NCBI RefSeq assembly: GCF_000379825.1
Contig: NZ_KB903836.1
Location: 599 to 64,598 of the forward strand
DNA from: Longispora albida DSM 44784
GTDB taxonomy: Bacteria > Actinomycetota > Actinomycetes > Mycobacteriales > Micromonosporaceae
Reading direction: 5' to 3'
Length of the DNA stretch: 64,000 nt
Shown: positions 33,517-41,962 of the stretch, in pieces
Position numbering within the stretch: position 1 is the first letter of the stretch
How the letters are laid out: every line of letters begins with the position of its first letter
Made by a program: the position numbers and the translations under genes
The notes under the pieces: model-generated
What the model saw: the letters and a program-made list of their open reading frames with translations, nothing else
The model's database searches: none
What the model was told of the DNA's origin: nothing

Positions 33517-33666
33517 ATGTCCGAGCAGCACCGGTTACCCCGCAAGTCGCTGAAGAGCCTCTTCGACGCGAAGGTCCGCGAGAACTCGCGGAACGCCGGT
33601 CAGGTGTTCCCGTCGATGGAGATGTGGCAGGAGCTGAACCCGCTGTGGATGCAGCCCCTCCGCTGA
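33517..33666 (+). CDS. 49-aa protein with strong ribosome site, unknown function
   Basis: ATG 33517 follows AGGAGGG by 4-5 nt, one of the best ribosome sites in the window. The product begins MSEQHRLPRKSLKSLFDAKV and ends EMWQELNPLWMQPLR; it is basic at the N-terminus and Trp/Met-rich at the C-terminus. Codon 7 is TTA, very rare in GC-rich actinobacteria and a mark of bldA-type control in streptomycetes. No modification enzymes adjoin it, so a RiPP precursor is not supported. Confidence 0.6.
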   Translation: MSEQHRLPRKSLKSLFDAKVRENSRNAGQVFPSMEMWQELNPLWMQPLR

Positions 33667-33695
33667 GCGGTGCCGGCGGCCGGGCCGCGCGGAGC

Positions 33696-34748
33696 TCAGA
33701 TGAGTGATGCCGCGTGCCGCCCGGCTGCCGCCGCGGCGAGGAAGTAGTCCGTCTCCTGGTCGAGGCTCCGGCCCATCGTCGACAGCTTCACCGGGAGCGC
33801 GCGGAGGGCGGCGTCGAGCCCGTCCGGCTTGACGTGCACGAGCCGGTGCCGTCCCAGCAGCGGCGTGAGCTGCTCGGCGAAGGCCGGATCGCAGCCCTCG
33901 TGGAGTACCAGGTCGGCCGGCGCGAGCGCCACCCGCCCGTACGCGGTCAGCGTGTGGTGCGAGACGCCGCGGTGCCGTGGCCTCGGGTCCGCAGTGGACA
34001 GCCGGACCGAGCCGATCGGCCGCCCGCCCAGCGTGGCCGCCGCGTTGATCGCCTCGCCGGCCGCGACGCCGGAGAAGCCCCACGTCGTACCGGTGCCGAG
34101 GTTCCCCGGCCCCTGTGCCACGATCGCCACGTCCGCACCGAGCGCGTGCCGGGCGGCCAGCAGGCCGGAGTGCGTGTTGGTGGCTTCGAGGTCGCCGCCG
34201 AAGGCCTGCCCGACCGTGACGGTCCCGGCCAGCAGCCCGGACAGCGCGTCGAGATTCCGGGAGAACCAGGCCGGCAGGGCACCGCCGTCGGTCATCACGT
34301 ACGCGACGCGAGCGGCTGGCCGGTCGGCGAGCACCCCGGCCAGCAGGGCGGGGAGCGCGGAGTGGAGGTCGGCGACGAGTACCGGCAGGCCGCCGAGGTC
34401 GTCGGCGTCGGCGAGCGCCGCGCGGTGCGGGGAGTCGTCCTCGTCGGCGGCCAGCACGATCACCTGCTGCGGCGTGTACCGGGCCTTCACCACGTGCCCG
34501 GGCCCCGGCCGGTCGGGTGGCAGCCGGTCGGGCAGGGCCACGACCAGCGCGTACCCCCCGGTACCGAGGCCGAGGTCGAGCGCTCCGGCGTTGAGCAGGA
34601 CCCGGTCGCCGGGTACGGGCTCGCCCACCATCACCGGGTATGCCAGTGCGCGGGCTATGCCTCCGCCGTCCAGGGTGACGTCGAGCTCGACGGCGCCCCT
34701 CCACGAGCGGCGGATGAGTTCCACGGTTCCGGATCGCCAGCGCAGCAC
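33696..34748 (-). CDS. DUF3866 family protein
   Basis: 350 aa, GTG 34748. N-terminal beta-rich region (GDRVLLNAGALDLGLGTGGY), then VVKARYTPQQVIVLAADEDD, VAYVMTDGGALPAWFSRNLD, and GPGNLGTGTTWGFSG. Conserved in actinobacteria, commonly near pafBC; biochemical role unknown. It lies between pafA and pafB on the opposite strand and diverges from pafB by 31 bp, so the pafBC promoter overlaps its 5' end. Confidence 0.87.
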   Translation of the reverse strand: MLRWRSGTVELIRRSWRGAVELDVTLDGGGIARALAYPVMVGEPVPGDRVLLNAGALDLGLGTGGYALVVALPDRLPPDRPGPGHVVKARYTPQQVIVLAADEDDSPHRAALADADDLGGLPVLVADLHSALPALLAGVLADRPAARVAYVMTDGGALPAWFSRNLDALSGLLAGTVTVGQAFGGDLEATNTHSGLLAARHALGADVAIVAQGPGNLGTGTTWGFSGVAAGEAINAAATLGGRPIGSVRLSTADPRPRHRGVSHHTLTAYGRVALAPADLVLHEGCDPAFAEQLTPLLGRHRLVHVKPDGLDAALRALPVKLSTMGRSLDQETDYFLAAAAAGRHAASLI

Positions 34749-34779
34749 CCCCGCAACCTACCCTGCTAACGTCGAACAG

Positions 34780-35766
34780 GTGTCCCGGACCCGCACAGAG
34801 CGACTCGTCAACCTGGTGATCTGCCTGCTGTCCACCCGGCGGTTCCTGACGGCCGCCCAGATCGCGCAGACAGTGCCCGGCTACGAGCACGATCCGTCCC
34901 TCCCGAAGGACCATGAGGCCTTCCAGCGCAAGTTCGAGCGGGACAAGGCCGAGCTGCGGATGCTCGGCGTGCCGCTGGAGACGGGGACGTCGAGCGTGTT
35001 CGACGCCGAGCCCGGGTACAGGATCGCGCAGCGTGACTACGCCCTGCCCGAGGTCGAGCTCGAACCGGACGAGGCCGCGGCCGTCGGCATCGCCGCGAAG
35101 CTGTGGCGGGACGCGGGCCTGGCCGCTGCGGCGTCCTCCGGCCTGGTGAAGCTGCGCGCGGCGGGGATCGACGTCGACCCCCACGCGACTTTGGGCATCG
35201 AGCCGCAGATGAGCGTCGAGCCCGCGTTCGATCCGGTCACTGCCGCTGTCCGGGAGCGCCGGATCATCAACTTCGACTACCAGGTACCGGCGGAGGACGC
35301 CCCCCGCACCCGCCGCCTCCAGCCGTGGGGCGCGGTGTGCTGGCGCGGGCGGTGGTACGTCGTCGGCCACGACCTCGACCGGCGGGCCGCCCGGTGCTTC
35401 CGGCTGTCCAGAGTGGTCGGCAAGGTCCGCGCGGCCGGCGAGCCGGGCGCGTTCTCCGTGCCGGAGGGCGTGGACCTGATCGACCACGTGGCCAGGTTCT
35501 CGACGGCGAGCCCGGTGGAACGGACGGGCCGGGCGACCGTGCGGCTGCTGCCCGGCCGGGCCAACGGCATCCGGCGGCGCGCCGACCGGCTCGAAGGCGA
35601 CGTGGCGACCCTGGCCTACTCCGATCCGGAGCACCTGGCGGAGCTGCTCGCCGGGTACGGGCCGGATCTCGTGGTGCTCGATCCCCCCGAGGTGCGCGAC
35701 GCGGTCGTCAAGGTCCTCACGAACCTGGCCTGCGCGCACACCGTCCGAAGCGAGGTAGTGGCGTGA
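34780..35766 (+). CDS. pafB: WYL-domain transcriptional regulator PafB
   Basis: 328 aa from GTG 34780. N-terminal winged HTH (SRTRTERLVNLVICLLSTRR then FLTAAQIAQTVPGYE) and a WYL domain with RWYVVGHDLDRRAARCFRLSR. PafB and PafC form the mycobacterial heterodimeric activator of LexA-independent DNA-damage genes; the WYL domain is thought to sense a nucleic acid signal. The stop overlaps the pafC start (GTGA). Confidence 0.93.
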   Translation: MSRTRTERLVNLVICLLSTRRFLTAAQIAQTVPGYEHDPSLPKDHEAFQRKFERDKAELRMLGVPLETGTSSVFDAEPGYRIAQRDYALPEVELEPDEAAAVGIAAKLWRDAGLAAAASSGLVKLRAAGIDVDPHATLGIEPQMSVEPAFDPVTAAVRERRIINFDYQVPAEDAPRTRRLQPWGAVCWRGRWYVVGHDLDRRAARCFRLSRVVGKVRAAGEPGAFSVPEGVDLIDHVARFSTASPVERTGRATVRLLPGRANGIRRRADRLEGDVATLAYSDPEHLAELLAGYGPDLVVLDPPEVRDAVVKVLTNLACAHTVRSEVVA

Positions 35767-36728
35767 CCCCGAGTGCCGACCGGCTTGGCCGGCTCCTGAA
35801 CCTCGTCCCGTACCTGCTGGCCAGGCCCGGTATCCGGCTGGCCGACGCCGCCGCTGACCTCGGGGTCTCCGAGCGGCAGATCCGCGAGGACCTGGAACTG
35901 CTGTGGATGTGCGGGCTGCCCGGCTACGGCCCGGGTGACCTGATCGACATGGCGTTCGACGAGGACAGCGTCACGATCACGTACGACGCCGGCATCGGCC
36001 GCCCGCTCCGGCTCACCCCGGACGAGGCCGTCGCCCTCGACGTCGCGCTGCGCCTGCTGGCCGAGCTGCCCGGCTCGATGGACCGGGGCGTCGTGCACCG
36101 TACCCTCGCGAAGATCGAGAAGGTCGCGCACTCGGGCCCGGCGATCGCGGTCGGCATGCCGGAGCAGCCGGAACGCGCCGAGCAGCTGCGCGGGGCCTTC
36201 GAGCGGGGCCGGGCACTGCGGATCACGTACTACACCGCGCGCCGCGACGCCGTCACCGAGCGCACCGTCGACCCGTTGCGCCTGCTGATGGCCGACGGCC
36301 GCACGTACCTGGAGGCGTGGTGCCGCCTCGCCAGCGCCGTCCGCCTGTTCCGCGCGGACCGGATCGACGAGCTGACCGAGCTGGACGAGCAGGCCGACCC
36401 GCCGTCGTGGGCAGTACCGGCCGAGCGGGGTACGAAGGCCTTCCAGCTCACGCCCGAGCTGCCGCTGATCACGCTGCTGATCCAGCGCCCGGCCCGCTGG
36501 GTCGCCGAGTACTACCCGTGCGAGTCGGTGGAGCCGCAGCCCAACGGTGACTGGCTGGTCCGGATGCGGGCCGGCGACCTGGCCTGGGCCCGCCGTCTCC
36601 TGCTGGGCCTCGGCGGCCACGTGACAGCTCTCGGCCCGCCGGAGCTGGTCTCCTCGATCGGTGAGGCGGCCCGCCAGGCCCTCGCCGTGTACGAGGCGGA
36701 GCCAGCACTGAGCGCACGCCCCGAGTAG
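35763..36728 (+). CDS. pafC: WYL-domain transcriptional regulator PafC
   Basis: 321 aa from GTG 35763. HTH DRLGRLLNLVPYLLARPGIR then LADAAADLGVSERQIREDLE; WYL domain with ADGRTYLEAWCRLASAVRLF, in which WYL is YLE, as in other PafC. Partner of PafB in the DNA-damage response; overlapping starts ensure equal synthesis. Confidence 0.93.
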   Translation: MTPSADRLGRLLNLVPYLLARPGIRLADAAADLGVSERQIREDLELLWMCGLPGYGPGDLIDMAFDEDSVTITYDAGIGRPLRLTPDEAVALDVALRLLAELPGSMDRGVVHRTLAKIEKVAHSGPAIAVGMPEQPERAEQLRGAFERGRALRITYYTARRDAVTERTVDPLRLLMADGRTYLEAWCRLASAVRLFRADRIDELTELDEQADPPSWAVPAERGTKAFQLTPELPLITLLIQRPARWVAEYYPCESVEPQPNGDWLVRMRAGDLAWARRLLLGLGGHVTALGPPELVSSIGEAARQALAVYEAEPALSARPE

Positions 36729-36773
36729 CACCCTCCCGCCCCGCCGGGCGGATTGGCGGGTTAGGGTCATGGC

Positions 36774-36983
36774 GTGATCTGGTGGACGCTTCTGGCCGGG
36801 TTCCTCACCGGCCTCGTGCTGCTCGTGCTGGCCTGCCTGCCGCTCGTGAAGCGGCTCAAGCCGCTCCAGCTGGCCGTGGTCCGGCTGCAGCGGACCCAGG
36901 GCGACGTCGCGCTGCTCCAGGGCCGGATCGCCGAGATGCAGGAGACGCTGGCCGTGGTACAACAGAAGCTGCCACAACGGTAA
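36774..36983 (+). CDS. 69-aa membrane-anchored coiled-coil protein
   Basis: GTG 36774. One helix at residues 3-24 (WWTLLAGFLTGLVLLVLACL) then a coiled-coil-like tail (LLQGRIAEMQETLAVVQQKL). A similar small gene sits between pafC and tatA in related genomes as far as I know; function unknown. Same strand and orientation as tatA. Confidence 0.68.
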   Translation: MIWWTLLAGFLTGLVLLVLACLPLVKRLKPLQLAVVRLQRTQGDVALLQGRIAEMQETLAVVQQKLPQR

Positions 36984-37170
36984 GCAGACCTAACAGTAAC
37001 GCTCGCATCACATCTTCTTGCCGTCACCCTCCGTATACCCTGGGGAGGTTGACGTTTCGCTTGGCCTTCGCGAGGATTGCCCGGCGGATCCACAGGCGCT
37101 CCGCCGTGTGCGGGCCTCTACCGGGGTAGTGCGTACGATGGAACTGCATTGACGAGCTTTGGAGGTTCCT

Positions 37171-37458
37171 ATGGGAAGCATGCAGCCGTGGCACTGGGCT
37201 GTGATCATCGTGGCGGTGATCCTGCTCTTCGGCTCGAAGCGGCTTCCGGACGCTGCCCGCTCGCTGGGCCGTTCCATGCGGATCATCAAGGCTGAGACCA
37301 AGGGCCTCTCCGAGGACGGCAACCAGGCGAACGCGCAGGCTCAAACCCAGGCCTACACCGAGGCCCCGCAGGCTCCCGCTGTGCCCCCGGCAGCCGCCCC
37401 GCCGGCCGTGCCGCCGGTCCAGCAGCCGCCAGCCGCGCAGCGCGACACCAGCATCTGA
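37171..37458 (+). CDS. tatA: Sec-independent translocase subunit TatA
   Basis: 95 aa. Short transmembrane helix ([15 protein letters not shown]), the FG hinge with [20 protein letters not shown] amphipathic helix, and a Pro/Ala/Gln-rich tail. ATG 37171 has GGAGG 6 nt upstream. Forms the pore-forming oligomer of Tat export, serving substrates such as PhoD and the metallo-beta-lactamase-fold protein in this window. Confidence 0.95.
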   Translation: MGSMQPWHWAVIIVAVILLFGSKRLPDAARSLGRSMRIIKAETKGLSEDGNQANAQAQTQAYTEAPQAPAVPPAAAPPAVPPVQQPPAAQRDTSI

Positions 37459-37477
37459 CCGGCACCCCTGACCGGTT

Positions 37478-38392
37478 GTGAGCCCCGTCCTGCGTAAGAG
37501 GTCGGCGGCGCGGGCGCAACGCGCCGCCGACGGCTCCATGCCCCTGATGGAGCACATCCGCGAACTGCGGAACCGGCTGCTGAAGGCCTTCCTGGGCGCG
37601 ATGGTCGGCTTCGTGGCGATGATCGCCTTCGCCGAGGACATCATCCGCTTCGTCCAGCAGCCCTACATCGACCTGTTCCCCAAGGGCCAGGACCCGAGCA
37701 TGTTCAACCTCGGGCCGGCCGACTTCTTCCTGCTCAAGCTCAAGGTCGCCATGTGGGCGGGCCTGATCCTCTCGGCTCCCGTCTGGCTGTACCAGATCTG
37801 GGCGTTCGTCGCGCCAGGCCTGCACAAGCGGGAGAAGCGCTGGGCCTACGCCTTCGTGGCCGCGGCGACCCCGCTGTTCCTGGCCGGCGCGACCCTGGCG
37901 TACGTCGTGGTCGGCAAGGGCCTGGCGTTCCTGCTGCCCGGCGCCGACGACCCGGTCTCCAACGGCCTCGAGCTGACCAGGTACTTCGACTGGGTCACCG
38001 ACTTCATGCTCATCTTCGGGGTGGCCTTCGAGTTCCCCCTGCTGGCGATGATGCTGAACCTGGCGGGCATCGTCAGCGCCCAGAACCTGCTGAAGTGGTG
38101 GCGCACGGTCGTCTTCCTCTTCTTCCTGTTCTCCGCGATCGTCACGCCGACGCCCGACCCGTTCGTCATGACGGGCCTGGCGATCTGCCTGAGCCTGATG
38201 TACTTCGGGGTCATCGGCCTGGCCTTCCTCAACGACAAGCGCAAGCGCCGCCGCAACCAGCTGGCCGGTGCCGACTACAGCCAGCTCGGCGACGAGGAAG
38301 CCTCGCAGCTGGACTACGTGCCGGAGCCGGTAGCCGAGCCGGAGCCGGTCGAGGCACCCCGCCCGGTCCGCCGTTTCGACGACAGCATCTAG
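37478..38392 (+). CDS. tatC: Sec-independent translocase subunit TatC
   Basis: 304 aa, six membrane helices. Family marks: MPLMEHIRELRNRLLKAFLG, the first periplasmic loop FVQQPYIDLFPKGQDPSMFN, and FEFPLLAMMLNLAGIVSAQN, with VTPTPDP before the last helices. GTG start, 19 bp after tatA; receptor for twin-arginine signals. Confidence 0.96.
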   Translation: MSPVLRKRSAARAQRAADGSMPLMEHIRELRNRLLKAFLGAMVGFVAMIAFAEDIIRFVQQPYIDLFPKGQDPSMFNLGPADFFLLKLKVAMWAGLILSAPVWLYQIWAFVAPGLHKREKRWAYAFVAAATPLFLAGATLAYVVVGKGLAFLLPGADDPVSNGLELTRYFDWVTDFMLIFGVAFEFPLLAMMLNLAGIVSAQNLLKWWRTVVFLFFLFSAIVTPTPDPFVMTGLAICLSLMYFGVIGLAFLNDKRKRRRNQLAGADYSQLGDEEASQLDYVPEPVAEPEPVEAPRPVRRFDDSI

Positions 38393-38400
38393 AAGTACGT

Positions 38401-38437
38401 GCCAGAGCCGCCCGGGTACGTCCCGGGCGGCTCTGGC
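38401..38437 (+). terminator. tatAC operon terminator
   Basis: Perfect 16-bp stem (38401-38416 with 38422-38437), 5-nt loop, 8 nt after the tatC stop. Confidence 0.88.
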
Positions 38438-38468
38438 GTTCCGGCTACGTTACCGCTAGGTTCACCCG

Positions 38469-39329
38469 GTGATCGCCGTCATCGCCAATCCCTCGGCAGG
38501 CAAGGGCCGCCTGGCCGGCCGGTTCCCCGAGCTGCTGGACCGGCTCGGGCCGCATCGGCTGCTGGAGGCCGGGAGCGCCGCCGAGGCTCTCGCCGCCGCG
38601 AAGTCCGCTGTGGACGGTGGCGCGACGGGGCTGGTCGCGGCCGGGGGCGACGGCACGGTGCACCTGGCACTACAGGCCGTAGCGGGTACGGGAGTGCCGC
38701 TCGGGATCCTGCCGCTCGGTACGGGTAACGACCTGGCCGCGGGGCTGGGCCTGCCGTCAGATCCGGCCGGGGCTGCCGACGCGATCCGGGCCGGCGTGAC
38801 CCGCCGGTTCGACCTGGGCCTGATCAACGAGCGGACGTACTTCGGGAGCGTGCTCGCCGCCGGGTTCGACGCGCTGGTCAACGAGCGGGCCAACCGGATG
38901 AGCTGGCCGAAGGGGCCGAGCCGGTACGACCTGGCGATCCTGGCGGAGATGTTCCGGCTCCGGCCGCTGCGCTACCGGCTCGTCGTGGACGGCGAGCCGC
39001 GTGAGGCCGACTCGGTACTGCTGGCTGTCGGCAACACGCGCAGTTACGGCGGCGGCATGCGGATCTGTGAGGGCGCGGACCCGGCGGACGGCCTGCTCGA
39101 CGTGACGATGGGCGTTGCTGGCCGGCTGACAATGCTCGGCCTGAAGCCCAAGGTGCGTACCGGTCAGCACATCCACCACCCGGCCGTCAGCACGATGCGC
39201 GTCCGGGAACTCGTGATCGACGGCCCGGCCCTGCACGGCTACGCCGACGGCGAGCGGATCGCGCCCTTCCCGCTCACTGTCCGCTGTGTACCGGGAGCCC
39301 TGACGGTTTTCGCGCCAGTCCCCGGCTGA
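38469..39329 (+). CDS. dagK: Diacylglycerol/lipid kinase family protein
   Basis: 286 aa, GTG 38469. IANPSAGKGRL, the nucleotide motif AAGGDGTVHLAL, LPLGTGNDLA and the C-terminal LLDVTMGVAG match the YegS/DgkB-type kinase fold. Phosphorylates diacylglycerol or related lipids at the inner membrane face. Its position between tatC and the helicase is conserved in actinobacteria. The last 56 bp overlap the convergent MFS gene. Confidence 0.92.
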   Translation: MIAVIANPSAGKGRLAGRFPELLDRLGPHRLLEAGSAAEALAAAKSAVDGGATGLVAAGGDGTVHLALQAVAGTGVPLGILPLGTGNDLAAGLGLPSDPAGAADAIRAGVTRRFDLGLINERTYFGSVLAAGFDALVNERANRMSWPKGPSRYDLAILAEMFRLRPLRYRLVVDGEPREADSVLLAVGNTRSYGGGMRICEGADPADGLLDVTMGVAGRLTMLGLKPKVRTGQHIHHPAVSTMRVRELVIDGPALHGYADGERIAPFPLTVRCVPGALTVFAPVPG

Positions 39330-40485
39330 GCGTCCCGTACAGGGCCACGAGGCCGTGCAGGCCGGACAGGACCAGCACGGTGACGCGCGGCCCGGCCGCC
39401 TGGAGGCAGGCTCCCGTGAGGACAGTCCCGGCCGGGAGCACGCCGTAGCCGAGCATGCTCATGAAGCCCTGCACCCGTCCGAGGGCGTCCTCGGGGACGC
39501 TCGCGAGCAGGGCGCGGGCCTGGATCACGTTCATCGCCGAGATCATCACGCTGATCCCGGCCCAGACCGCACCGACCCAGGCCGGGGCCAGGCCCAGGGC
39601 CAGCAGCGGGAACAGTGCCGCCGTCGCCCAGCCCCGGACGACCACGGCCGCGCGCAGCCCGATCCGGTCCTCGATCGGCCTGGCTGCCAGTGAGCCGATC
39701 ACCCCGCCGAGTGCCGCGAGCGCGAAGACGCCGCCGACACCTCCGGGCCCGGTACCGTCCGAGGACACCAGCACGGCCATCAGGACCGCGATCCCGGCGA
39801 ACAGCAGGTCACCGGCGACCGTGATCAGGGTGAGGGCACGGAGCCGGCTGTCGCGCAGGACGAGCCGGCCGCCGGTGAACAGGTCGGCGCGCCAGCTGGG
39901 GGCGGTGCGCTGGGGACTGTCGAGGGGCGCTCTCACCATCAGTACACAGAAAGCGACCACCAGGAACGAGCAGGCGTCCGCGGCGAACGGCAGGACGGGG
40001 CTCTGGAGCATGAGCAGCCCGGCCAGCGGCGGCCCTGCGATCGACGACAGGTTCCAGATGAGCTCTGACTGGGTGGCGGCCTGGCCGAGGTGCTCGGGAG
40101 CGGCGATCCGGGGCAGGACAGCCATCTGGGTGACGCCGTAGACCATCCCGGCCAGGCCGTTGATCGTCGCGACGAGATAGATGTGCCAGGTGCCCGGCAG
40201 CCCGGCCATCGCGATCGACGCGGCGGAGGCCGCGCTGACGAGAGCCGAGCCGGCCAGGAGCGCCCGGCGCGGCAGCCGGTCGGCCAGCACGCCAGCCGGC
40301 ACGCTGAGCACAGCGAAGGGCAGGACTTCGAGGGTCGCGGTCACGCCGGCCTGGAGCGGCGAGCCGGTCACCTTCAGCACCAGCAGCGGATAGGCCACGA
40401 GGGCCATCGCCGTGCCGATCGTGGAGATGAGGTTGCCAGCCCACCAGAGCCGGTAGTCACGGGAGGAGAACAGGCCTGCGGACAT
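39274..40485 (-). CDS. MFS transporter, drug-exporter type
   Basis: 403 aa with about 12 hydrophobic segments. N-terminus SSRDYRLWWAGNLISTIGTA and the loop 2-3 VPAGVLADRLPRRALL identify the MFS-3 (enterobactin-exporter/macrolide-type) subgroup. Ends inside the 3' end of dagK, a 56-bp antisense overlap. It diverges from the MerR gene, so the two may share control. Substrate unknown. Confidence 0.9.
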   Translation of the reverse strand: MSAGLFSSRDYRLWWAGNLISTIGTAMALVAYPLLVLKVTGSPLQAGVTATLEVLPFAVLSVPAGVLADRLPRRALLAGSALVSAASAASIAMAGLPGTWHIYLVATINGLAGMVYGVTQMAVLPRIAAPEHLGQAATQSELIWNLSSIAGPPLAGLLMLQSPVLPFAADACSFLVVAFCVLMVRAPLDSPQRTAPSWRADLFTGGRLVLRDSRLRALTLITVAGDLLFAGIAVLMAVLVSSDGTGPGGVGGVFALAALGGVIGSLAARPIEDRIGLRAAVVVRGWATAALFPLLALGLAPAWVGAVWAGISVMISAMNVIQARALLASVPEDALGRVQGFMSMLGYGVLPAGTVLTGACLQAAGPRVTVLVLSGLHGLVALYGTLSRGLARKPSGLPVHSGQ

Positions 40486-40553
40486 GGCGGCTGATCCTGC
40501 CGGTCACCCGCGCGGTCGGCAAACGGATTCCCGGGGGGATACCGTGCACAGGC

Positions 40554-40934
40554 ATGAAGATCGGCCAGCTTTCGCGCCTGACCGGGGTCAGCGTGCGTTC
40601 CCTGCGGTACTACGAGGAGGAGGGGCTGATCCAGCCCGCCCGGAGTGCCAACGGCTACCGTGACTTCCCCGAGGCCGCCGTCGAGCGGGTCCGCCAGATC
40701 CGGGGCCTGATCGACTGCGGGCTGCCGACCCGGATCATCCGCGAGGTGCTGCCGTACATGGAGGGGCCGGCGGAGCTGATGCCTGCCACCCCGTGCGAGT
40801 ACATGCTCGGCGAGGTCGCCCAGCAGCGCGAGCTGATCGACCGGCGGATCGGCTTCCTGACCCGTAACCGGGACGCGCTCGACGCGTACCTCACGGCGGC
40901 CAGGGCTGCGGCCTCCCGCGTCACAGCCGCTTGA
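40554..40934 (+). CDS. MerR-family transcriptional regulator
   Basis: 126 aa. HTH MKIGQLSRLTGVSVRSLRYY and EEEGLIQPARSANGYRDF, then a coiled-coil dimerisation helix (EVAQQRELIDRRIGFLTRNR). One Cys in IDCGLP and one in TPCEYM occupy the effector region, so redox or electrophile sensing is possible. Stop overlaps the dyad that probably is its operator at 40933-40956, in front of the oxidoreductase gene. Confidence 0.92.
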   Translation: MKIGQLSRLTGVSVRSLRYYEEEGLIQPARSANGYRDFPEAAVERVRQIRGLIDCGLPTRIIREVLPYMEGPAELMPATPCEYMLGEVAQQRELIDRRIGFLTRNRDALDAYLTAARAAASRVTAA

Positions 40935-40970
40935 CCCTCACGCTTGTGTGAGGGTCCTACGGTCGGCCCA
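40931..40970 (+). promoter_or_regulatory. MerR-type promoter with 9-bp dyad, apparently leaderless
   Basis: TTGACC (40931-40936) and TACGGT (40958-40963) are 21 bp apart, longer than a usual sigma-70 spacer. Between them GACCCTCAC (40933-40941) and GTGAGGGTC (40948-40956) form a perfect dyad. This is the MerR-activator geometry. The start codon of the next gene at 40970 is 7 nt after the -10, so its mRNA is likely leaderless. Confidence 0.68.
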
Positions 40971-41959
40971 TGAGCATTCCGAGCACGATGCGTGCCCTCC
41001 AGCAGACCACCCTCCACGGCCCGGCTGACCTCCAGCTGCTCGACAGTGCCCCAGTACCGGCACCGGGCCCCGGCGAGGTCCTGGTCCGGGTCGAGGCGGC
41101 CGGGGTCAACTTCGCGGACGTGATGCAGACCAGGGGCACGTACCACGGCGGCCCGCGAGCCCCGTACCTCGCGGGCTTCGAGGCGGCGGGCGAGGTCGCC
41201 GCGCTCGGGGCCGGGGTGACCGGGCTGACGGCGGGCGACAGGGTGATCGGGATCGGCCACGGGGCCTTCGCCGAGTACATGGTCATGCCTGCGGCGAAGG
41301 CCGCCCCGGTACCGGACGGCTGGACGGGGGAGCAGGCCCTCGGCCTCGTCCTCAACTGGGCGACGGCCCTCGCGGCCCTCAAGCCCCTCGGCCGGATCGC
41401 GGCGGGCGAAACGGTACTCGTGCACGCGGCGGCCGGCGGGGTCGGCCAGGCGGCCGTGCGGATGGCCAAGCACTACGGCGCGACCGTGATCGGCACGGCT
41501 TCCCACGCCAAGCACGGCACGGTCCGGGCACTCGGCGCCGACCACGTCCTCGACTACCGCACAGCCGACGTCGCCGCCGAGGTACTCCGGCTGACCGGCG
41601 GCCGGGGTGCCGACCTCGTCCTGGAGTCGGCGGGCACCAGCTTCACGCCGAGCCTCGCCGCCGCCCGGCGCGTCACCGGCCGCGTGGTCGTCTACGGCCT
41701 GGCGGGCGGCGAGTCGGCCGTGACTAACTGGGACCTGGTCTTCCGGCACCAGATCCACCTCATCGGCCTCCACATCGCCGTGCTCGCCGAGTCGGAGCCG
41801 GAGATCTTCGCCGGCCTGATGACCGAGCTGTCCACGCTGAAGGACGCCGGGGTGTTCACCCCGGGGCAGCCCACTGTGTACAGCCTGGCCGAGGGTGCCC
41901 GGGCTCTCGCGGACCTGGAGGCAGGCCACACCACGGGAAAGCTCGCGATCCGGCCGTGA
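40970..41959 (+). CDS. Zinc-type alcohol dehydrogenase-like NADPH:quinone oxidoreductase
   Basis: 329 aa of the MDR superfamily. GroES-like N-domain with VRVEAAGVNFADVMQTRGTY (no structural zinc Cys cluster), cofactor domain with HAAAGGVGQAAVRMAKHYGA and the QOR-like C-terminus. It reduces quinones or activated double bonds with NADPH. The promoter carries the MerR dyad just upstream, so induction by the upstream MerR protein is likely. Confidence 0.9.
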   Translation: MSIPSTMRALQQTTLHGPADLQLLDSAPVPAPGPGEVLVRVEAAGVNFADVMQTRGTYHGGPRAPYLAGFEAAGEVAALGAGVTGLTAGDRVIGIGHGAFAEYMVMPAAKAAPVPDGWTGEQALGLVLNWATALAALKPLGRIAAGETVLVHAAAGGVGQAAVRMAKHYGATVIGTASHAKHGTVRALGADHVLDYRTADVAAEVLRLTGGRGADLVLESAGTSFTPSLAAARRVTGRVVVYGLAGGESAVTNWDLVFRHQIHLIGLHIAVLAESEPEIFAGLMTELSTLKDAGVFTPGQPTVYSLAEGARALADLEAGHTTGKLAIRP

Positions 41960-41962
41960 GCC

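Noticed and set aside
33517-33666. RiPP or graspetide precursor
   Set aside because: No leader/core pattern and no ATP-grasp, lanthionine or cyclase gene nearby.
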